A stretch of DNA of 64,000 nucleotides from positions 248,001-312,000 of the forward strand of contig NZ_MUNQ01000008.1 in NCBI RefSeq assembly GCF_002001165.1, in the 5' to 3' direction. Both the position numbers and the translations under genes were made by a program. The first letter of the stretch is position 1; every line of letters begins with the position of its first letter. Origin of the DNA: Rhodanobacter sp. C05. Its GTDB lineage: Bacteria > Pseudomonadota > Gammaproteobacteria > Xanthomonadales > Rhodanobacteraceae. Under the pieces are notes generated by a model. It ran no database searches, was not told where the DNA came from, and was given only the letters and a program-made list of their open reading frames with translations. Shown piece after piece: positions 14,401 to 23,400 of this stretch.

Positions 14401-17400
14401 GCTGCCGGCTACCGTCGCGGCGACGTACTCGCCCAGGCTGTAGCCAATCAACGCCTGCGGCACGATGCCCCAGCTCATCAACAGATGTGCCAGGCAGTAT
14501 TCGATCACGAACACACACGGCTGTGCCAACCAGGTTTGTTGCAAGGCGTTGTCCGCCTGCGGCCCCTGTTCGCCACGCTTGAGGAGTGCCTTCAAATCCA
14601 ACACCGGGCGCGCGCCACCTACCCTGCCCGCCTGCGTAAACAATAGCTCGCGCAAATCAAGTCCGATCACTTGCTGCAACTGCTCGCAGCAATAATCGAG
14701 TTCATCGCGGAACACCGGCTCAGTGCGATACAAATCGACGGCCATGTCCTGATAGTGGTCGCCCACACCGGGGAACATAAACACCACCGACGGTTTTCCG
14801 TTCGGTGTCAAATGCCCCTGTTCGCCACCTTGCTCCAGCGCGGCAATGGCTTCGCCACGTTCGTTGCAAACCACCGCTTTGCGGAATTCCAACCGCTTGC
14901 GTCCCATCTGCAGCGTGTAGGCCACATCGGCCAGATTCTGTTCGGGATGTTCTTGCAGATGCGCGCTCAGTCGCGCGGACAAACCATCGAGCGACGATTG
15001 CGTTTTTGCCGACAACAACAGCAATTGCGTGCCGCGCGACGGGCCAGATGGTTCAAGCTCCGGTGCCTCTTCCAGAATGAAGTGCACATTGGTGCCGCCC
15101 AAGCCGAGCACATTGACAGCCGCACGACGGGGCACCGCTCCACGCGGCCATGCCATCGCCTGCTCTGCGACGAAGAACGGGCTGTTGGCAAAATCGATGT
15201 TCGGATTAGGCGCTTTGAAATGCAGTACTTGCGTGATCCGCTCGTGCTGCAGCGACAAAGCGGCTTTGATCATGCCGGTCACGCCAGCGGCGCGGTCGGT
15301 GTGGCCGATATTCGTCTTGATCGAACCCAACGCGCAGAAACCGACCTTGTCGGTGCTCTGACGATAAGCCTTGGTCAGCGCTGTTACTTCGATCGGATCG
15401 CCCAGCTCGGTTGCCGTACCGTGCGTTTCGATAAAGCTGATGCTATCCGCCGTAACGGCCGCCACCGCCAATGCCTCGGTGACCACCGCGACCTGACCTT
15501 CGACACTGGGTGCGGTATAGCCGATCTTGAACGAACCGTCGTTGTTGAGCGCCGAGCCCTTCACTACTGCATAAATATGATCGCCATCGGCCAGCGCATC
15601 TTCCAGACGCTTGAATACCACCACGCCAACGCCGTCACTGATCACTGAACCCTTGGCATCGGCATCGAACGTACGCGTATGACCATCGGGCGAATCGATG
15701 CCGCCCTCTTCATATAAATAGCCAGCCTTGCCCGAGATGCCGATGTGCACACCGCCGGCCATGGCGATATCGCATTCGCCATACTGCAGACTCTTGCAGG
15801 CGGCATGCATCGCCACGCCCGAGGTCGAGCAGAACGTCTGCACCGACATTGCCGGACCACGCAGATTGAGCTTGTAAGCCACCCGCGTTGCCAGCGAATC
15901 GTTATGATTGCCGATGCCTGCTTGCAGCGTCGCCAGACCGGAGGTCAATAGCTCCGGATGCGCGAGCACGTTGTGCATGTAGGCACTGCCCGCCGCGCCA
16001 GCGAAAATGCCGATCAAGCCGCGATAGGTTTCGGGATCGCACGCGGCATCTTCCAACGCCTCCCAGGCGCATTCGAGAAACTGGCGATGCTGCGGATCGA
16101 TCATCTCCGCTTCGCGCGGTGCATAACCGAACAACCGTGCGTCGAAGACGTCGAAGTCGGCAACGTCGTAGCCCACCCGCACATAGTTGGGATTGCGCAG
16201 TTTGGCTGCACTGACGCCCGCTTCCTGCAATTCCGCTTCGCTATAGAACGTCACCGACTCCACGCCGGCGCTGACGTTTTTCCACAACTCTTGCGGGGTT
16301 CTCGCGCCTGGGTAACGTCCGGACATGCCAACGAGTGCGATATCGCGCGAAGCACTTCCAACTCTTACCCGTTCGCGTCGCTCGGCCAGCACTCGGCCGG
16401 CGTCCTGGGCGACGGAATCTTCCGTCGCGGGCGACAGATAACGGACTAAAGCATCGATCGTCGGCGCTTCGAATAGCACGACCTGACGCAGATCGACGTC
16501 CAGCTCTTTGCGTAATTCGGCAACTACTTGCAAGCCGACCAGCGAATTACCGCCGAGATCGAAGAAGTTGTCCTTGGTGCCGATCTGGTCGATACCCAAG
16601 GCACGCTGCCAAATTGCAGCGATCTTGCGTTCCATTTCATTGCTGGCCGCAACGAATTGACTCGACAACGCCGGACGCGGATAGGCGGTCGGGCGGCGAC
16701 CGCGCGTTTGCTGCACGGCACTCGATATGTTGGTAACCCAGCAGCTGTTGCTGCCTTCGATCATCGCCACCGCATCTTCTGGCAGTAGGATCATCTGCGG
16801 CACATCGAGCGCAAGGATGCGGCGCACCGCTTCCATGCCTTCCTCAAACGTAATGCCGAATTGGCGACGATGACTGCGCAGCGCTTCCTGCATTTCCGGC
16901 TGATAGCCTTTCAGGCCATCGCTCCATGCATCCCACTGCCATTCACCGAAGTTGATCGATACCGTCACGCCATGCTTCGCGCGATGACGCTGCGCGAATG
17001 CATCCATAAACGCATTCGCCGCGCAGTAATCAATCTGGCCGGGGCCGCCGCCGGTGATCGCCGCAATCGACGACACCAAAATCATAAAGTCGAGCTTTAT
17101 CCCGGACAGCGCACGATCCAACGCCAAGGTGCCTTGGATCTTTGGCGCCATCACGTCCGCCGCAACCTGCACGGTCTTCAGCTGGGTCAAACCTTGGCCA
17201 GGCAGACCCGCTGCATGGAACACACCATCGATTGTTCCAAACCGAGCGACCGCTTCGCGTACCGACGCATCCATTTGGGTCTGATCAGCCACATCGGCGG
17301 TGATCATCAGCACGTCGGCGCCGGCCTCGATCAGACCGCTGATCTTGCGCACGCGTTCGGTGAGCTGGTCGTCCTTGCCTGCGGCAAGAATCGCATTCCA

Positions 17401-20400
17401 CTCCTCGCGCGGCGGCAATCCTGATCGGCCCACCAGCACGAGCTTCGCGTTGCGGGTTCGGTACACATACTCGGCGAAAGCGAAGCCGATACCGCCTAAA
17501 CCACCGGTGATGAAATAAACCCCGCCTTCCTTCAGGCGCGGAATCTCATCGAATGGCGCTTCGATTTGCACCGGCTCAGCGACCGCAATCCAACGTTGTC
17601 CGTCGCGGAATGCAGTGAACTGATCTTCGCCAGAGAGAATCTCGGCGGCCAGACGCGATCCCAATCGATCTGCCGCCAACACTGCTTCGCTGGACGAGAA
17701 CAGATCAATGCTGCGGCAGGCGACGCTTGCGAATTCCTGCCGAATGACTTTGCACGGACCGCGCAACGTCGCTTTCGTCGGGTGAATCGTTTCCGTGCCG
17801 AGCACCGGCTCCATATCGCTAGCGACGATGCACAGTTCGATTGGCGTATCGCTTAGCCGCTCACCGATGGCTTGGGCCAGATGGAACAAGCTGTAGAAGC
17901 CTGTTTCCAGGTGTTCTTGTAAATGGCCGGACAGATCAGCGTCCCAGCGTTCGGCCGCCCACAAATGCACGATCCGTGCGGGCGTCAGACCGCGGCGCTT
18001 GAGATCTTTCAGCACCGCAATGTAATCGTCCTTCTCTGCGGCACGAAGCGAGAGGGAACCATCGTTTGCGACCTCGAAAGCATCGCCACGCCTGACCAAC
18101 ACCGTCTCGATGCCAAGCGGTTTCACTGCCGCGGCCAACGCATCGCCGATGCCGTCCGTATCCGCAAAGATCAACCAACACGAACCGGTCGGCAGTGCGA
18201 ATGTCTTCAATGCGCCATCAACCGTCCCGATGCTCTTCCACGACGGTACGTAGAACGAATCGGCAAGCGGTGATTTCTCCGCCTGCGTCAGCATGCGATT
18301 TACGAGAGACCAATCGGTTACTTCCGTGTCGATCCAGTAGCGCTGACGATCGAATGCATAGGTCGGCAACGAAGCTTTGAGACGGCGTTCTTCGCGATAG
18401 AAAGCCGCCCAATCCGGCTCGATGCCGGCCAACCACATCCGGCCCACGGCGCCCAACAGGAAAGCATCATCGCGCTGATCTTGGAACGGTGCGCGTAGCG
18501 TCGGGATCACCGCCATCCCACGCCCATACGCCGGATGCTGCTTGACGAACGAGCCCAAACTCTGGCCCGCGCCCAGCTCCAGCAAGACGCGTCCCTTGTC
18601 TTCGCCCAACAACTCGCCGATGCCATCGGCGAAGCGCACCGTGCCGTACATATGCGACACCCAATAATCCGCCGAGGCCGCTTCCTGCTCGCCGATCCAG
18701 GTGCCGGTCAGATTCGACAGATACGGAATCGCCGGTGCCGAGAACACCACGTCCGCTAACAGCTCGCGCAGTCCTTCGGCCGCGCCGTCCAGCATCGGCG
18801 AATGGAACGCATGCGTGGTTTGCAAACGACGGCTGACAATCGTCTTTGCGGCAAGCGTCGCTTCGAATGCTGCAATCGCTGCGTCCGAGCCAGATACCAC
18901 CGTGGTCTTCGGGCCATTGCAGATGGCAATCGATACATCTTTCGGTAGCAGCGCAGCGACTTCCGCTTCCGCCAACGGCACCGCCAACATCGCCCCGCCC
19001 GGCAACGCTTCAATCAACTTCGCGCGCAACGCGACCAGGCGCAGCGCGTCTTCCAAACTCAGACTTCCTGCTACCGCCGCAGCAACATATTCGCCCAGGC
19101 TGTAACCGATCATCGCTTGCGGCTGGATACCCCAGCTCATCAGCAATTGCGCCAAGCTGTATTCGATGACGAAGACTGCAGGCTGTGCCAACCATGTCGC
19201 CTGCAGACGATCATCTGCGCGCGCGCTCTGATCGCCACGCTTTAGCAGAGCCTTCAGATCCATCGTTGCACGCGGCTGGCCGGACAAGCCACCTGGCGTG
19301 AACAGCACCTCGCGCAGATCCAAACCGATCACCGGCTCCAACACGGCGCAGCAATGATTGATCAGATCGCGGAACGCTGCCTCGGTCCGATACAGATCCG
19401 CAGCCAGGTCCTGGTAGTGATCGCCCACGCCCGGGAACATGAACACCACCGACGGCTTGCCGTTCGGTGCCAGATGCGGCTGTTGGTCTGCTTGCAGTGC
19501 AGCGATGGCTTCGCCGTGATCGTTGCAGACCACTGCTTTGCGGAATTCCAACCGCTTGCGTCCCGTTTGCAGCGTGTAGGCCACATCCGCCAGGTTCTGC
19601 TCGGGGTGTTCTTGTAGATGCGCACTCAGTCGCGCCGACAATCCATCCAGCGACGCTTGCGTCTTCGCCGACAACAACAAAAGTTGCGCGCCACGCGAGG
19701 GACCCGACGGCTCGATCTCCGGTGCTTCTTCCAGAATGAAGTGCACATTGGTGCCACCGACACCCAGTGTCGTCACGCCCGCGCGCCACGGCGAAACCGA
19801 GGCCGGGAGTTCCTGCCGCTGGTTGCTCACCACAAACGGACTGTTGGCCAGATCGATCTTGGGATTGGGCCGCTCGAAATGCAGCGTCGGCGGCACCAAG
19901 CCCGACTTCAGCACGTGGGTCGCCTTGATCACGCCGATCACACCAGCGGCGCGGTCGGTATGACCGATATTGGGTTTGATCGAGCCGAGCGCGCAGTAGC
20001 CAACCTTGTCGGTGCTCTCGCGATACGCCTTGGTCAGTGCCGCCAACTCGATCGGATCGCCCAGCTCGGTTGCCGTGCCATGCGCCTCGACATAATGAAT
20101 GTCAGCGGCGCTTAGTCCGGCGTTCTCAAGCGCCATTGAAACCACTTCGGACTGTTGCTCGACGCTAGGCGCGGTATAGCCAGCCTTTAGCGAACCGTCA
20201 TTGTTGACGGCCGAGCCCTTGATCACCGCGTGGATCGTGTCGCCGTCCTCAATCGCGTCCTCAAGACGCTTCAGCAACACCATGCCGATGCCGTCGGAGA
20301 ACACGGTGCCCTGTGCGCGCGCATCGAATGTACGTGTATGACCGTCGGGGGAAGCCTGATTGCCAGGCTCGTAGAGATAGCCGCCCGTGCTTGGAACACG

Positions 20401-23400
20401 CAGGGAGATGCCGCCTGCCAACGCCATATCGGACTCGCCGGCGCGCAAGCTCTGGCACGCCAGGTGGATCGCGACGCCGGACGTCGAACAATACGTGCCG
20501 ACCGAGAGACTCGGCCCTCTCAAATTTAGCTTGTAAGAAACGCGGGTAGCGAGCGAATCCTGGGTATTGGCCAGATAGGTATCGAACTCGTTGAGCCCTT
20601 CCCACAATGCCCGATCTAAAAACAGGCCAGCCTGGTATTCGCTGGGAGTGGTGCCGGCGAAGACAGCGATCGATCCGTCATAGCGATACGAATCGTAGCC
20701 GGCATGTTCCAGCGTCTCCCACGCGGTCTCCAGCATCAGGCGATGCTGCGGATCCATCAATTCCGCTTCGCGCGGACTGATGCCGAACACGCCCGCATCG
20801 AACAGGTCGATGTCCGCGACGACGCCGCGCACCTTCACGTAAGCGGGATTGTGCACAAGCGCCGGATCGACGCCGGCTTCGCGCAATTCGTCATCACTGA
20901 AACGGACCAACGATTCGACACCGTTCAGCGCGTTATCCCAAAGCGCGCGAATATCCGGCGCTCCCGAAGACCGGCTCGCCATGCCGATGATGGCGATATC
21001 CGAAGAAGTCGAACCACGCTTGACCAATCGGCGACGCCTGGCCGAGGTGTCAGCTGCCGCCGGTCGATCTTCGCCCCCAAGCAACGACGCCAGGCGTTGG
21101 CTGACCGCGCTGATGCTGGGCGCCTCGAAGATCAGGATCGGCGACAGCTGCGTTTCGAACTCGCGCTGCAATTCCGCCAGGATCTGCAAAGAGACCAGCG
21201 AGTTTCCACCAAGCTCAAAGAAATTATCTTCCAGCCCGATCGCGTCGATCCCCAGCACGTCCTGGAAAACCCGGGCGACGCGCTTCTCGATCTTGCTGCT
21301 CGCCGCGACATAGGCGGTGCTCACCGCCGGGCGCGCGTAGTAAGAAAGCTTGCGCTCCGTGTTGCCGCCAGTCGGGGATGCCGCCTTGCGATACACCCAC
21401 TGGTCGAGGCGCGACCACAGATCCGCCGTTGAATTGACAAGCCGCGCAGACGCGCTCGATCCCAACACCCGACGGACCGCCTCGGCGCCCTCGTCCGGCC
21501 ACATCAACAACCCTTCCAGGGTGGTGCCTTTATTGTCCTGTGTCCCCCGACCACTCGCCCAGGTGTCCCAATTCACCGAGACCCAGCGCGTACCCACGGC
21601 ATTGCGCCGCGACACCACGAAACTGTCTTCGAATGCATTCGCCGCGACATAAGCCGACAAGGTAAGGCCACCCAGCACCGCCGAAATCGACGAGAACACC
21701 AGGCAGAAATCGGCGTTGCGCGTTTCCAGCAAACGCGAGAGCGCCAGCGTTCCACGAATCTTCGCACTGAAATGCGTATCGATTTGCTGCGCCGTCAGTT
21801 CGCCGATGATGTTGTTGGACGCGGCAGTGATAAGGCCGGCGGCATGAAACACGCCATGCACCTGGCCATAACGTTCGTCGAGGAGGGCAAAAATTTCACC
21901 CATCCGCGCTTCGTCGGCAACGTCCGCGGTAAGCACCAGCACTTCACCGCCGGCGGCTTCCATCTCGAGCAGCTTGGTGATCTGCTGGCTGACGGATTCC
22001 TCGGCGTCATGCTCGGACAACCACTGCTCCCACTGCGCACGCTCAGGGAATGCACGACGCGATAGCAGCGCGACCTTTGCGTGATAGCGGTGGGTCAGCA
22101 TTCCGGCCACAGTCAAGCCGACGTTGCCGAGGCCGCCGGTGATGACGTATACACCACCCTGACGCAACACATCGCGATCCGCCGCGACTTCCGCCAGCGG
22201 CTCGGACTCATAGCGCTGCACCAGACGCACATCGCCACGATAGGCAATCGCGACGTCCTCGCTCGGCGACAGAATCTCCGCCAGCAGTCGACTGCCAGCT
22301 TCCGCATCGATGCCGTCGATGTCGACGCTGCGCACCGCGACGTTCTGATATTCCTGTGAGATGGTACGGATCGCACCGATCAGCGTTGCTTTCGCCGTGC
22401 TTATCGCATCGTCCATCCGTGCCGCATACAGTCCATTCGAAACGATATCGAGTTGAATCGGCGCTGTGCTCCGACTCTCTCCCAGCGCCTTCATCAACGC
22501 CAACAGGCTCAAATACCCCCGCGCCTGCGCAGCGTCAAAGTCATCTTCCGCGGTCAAACCACCAAGATGCACGATGCGATTCGGAACAAAGCCTTCCTTC
22601 CGCATCTCGCCAATCGCGCGCCGCAGACGCTCGGGATCCGACGCGACGTCGGTCGATACGATCCGCTTCGATCCACGCAAACCCTTGCTCAACGCTTCGC
22701 CCGCAGAACTATCTGCGAACAGCACGAGCCAGTTTGCCGCCCCGGCATCCGCACTGGCCTGCACTACCGATGCTTCGCTCCACGATTCTCGGTAGAACCA
22801 CTTGCCGATATCCGCAATCTTCTCGCCAACTTCTTGTGTCGACGGAACCACCTGCTGCCGCGCCTCGAGCCAATAGCGCTGGCGATCGAACAACCAACTG
22901 GGCAGCGAAACGTGGCTGCCGGGGGCATCTTCGAATGTAGCGTCCCAATTTACGGAACCGCCGGCGCACCAGAATTCACCGAGGCTCTTGAGGAAGACTG
23001 CCTGATCTTCTTGCGGATCGAACGCGCCACGGCAGGTGGAAACCACCAGGTGCTTGCGTTGATTAAAACTGGGGTGCAAGCGGGCCAGCGAGTTCAGACT
23101 CTGACCTGGGCCGATCTCGATCAACGCGCCGGACTCGCGCTCGAACAGCTTTTCGAGGCAAGCACCGAATTGCACGGTTTCGCAAAGATGACGTCCCCAA
23201 TAGGCAGAGGATGTCGCCTCATCATCTTGCAACCAGTCGCCAGTCACGTTCGACAGGATCGGGATGCGCGGAGCAGACAGCTGCATGCCGTCGATCAAAT
23301 CCGACAGCGCCTTCGCCACCGGCTGCATCATCGGCGAATGGAAAGCGTGCGAGGTGCCCAGGAGACGGCTGATAAAGCCATCTTCTTGCAGCTTTTCTTG

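Noticed and set aside
17540-18450. Possible dehydratase domain between AT and KR
   Set aside because: The space has the size and sequence of the KR structural subdomain; no HxxxGxxxxP motif was found in any module.
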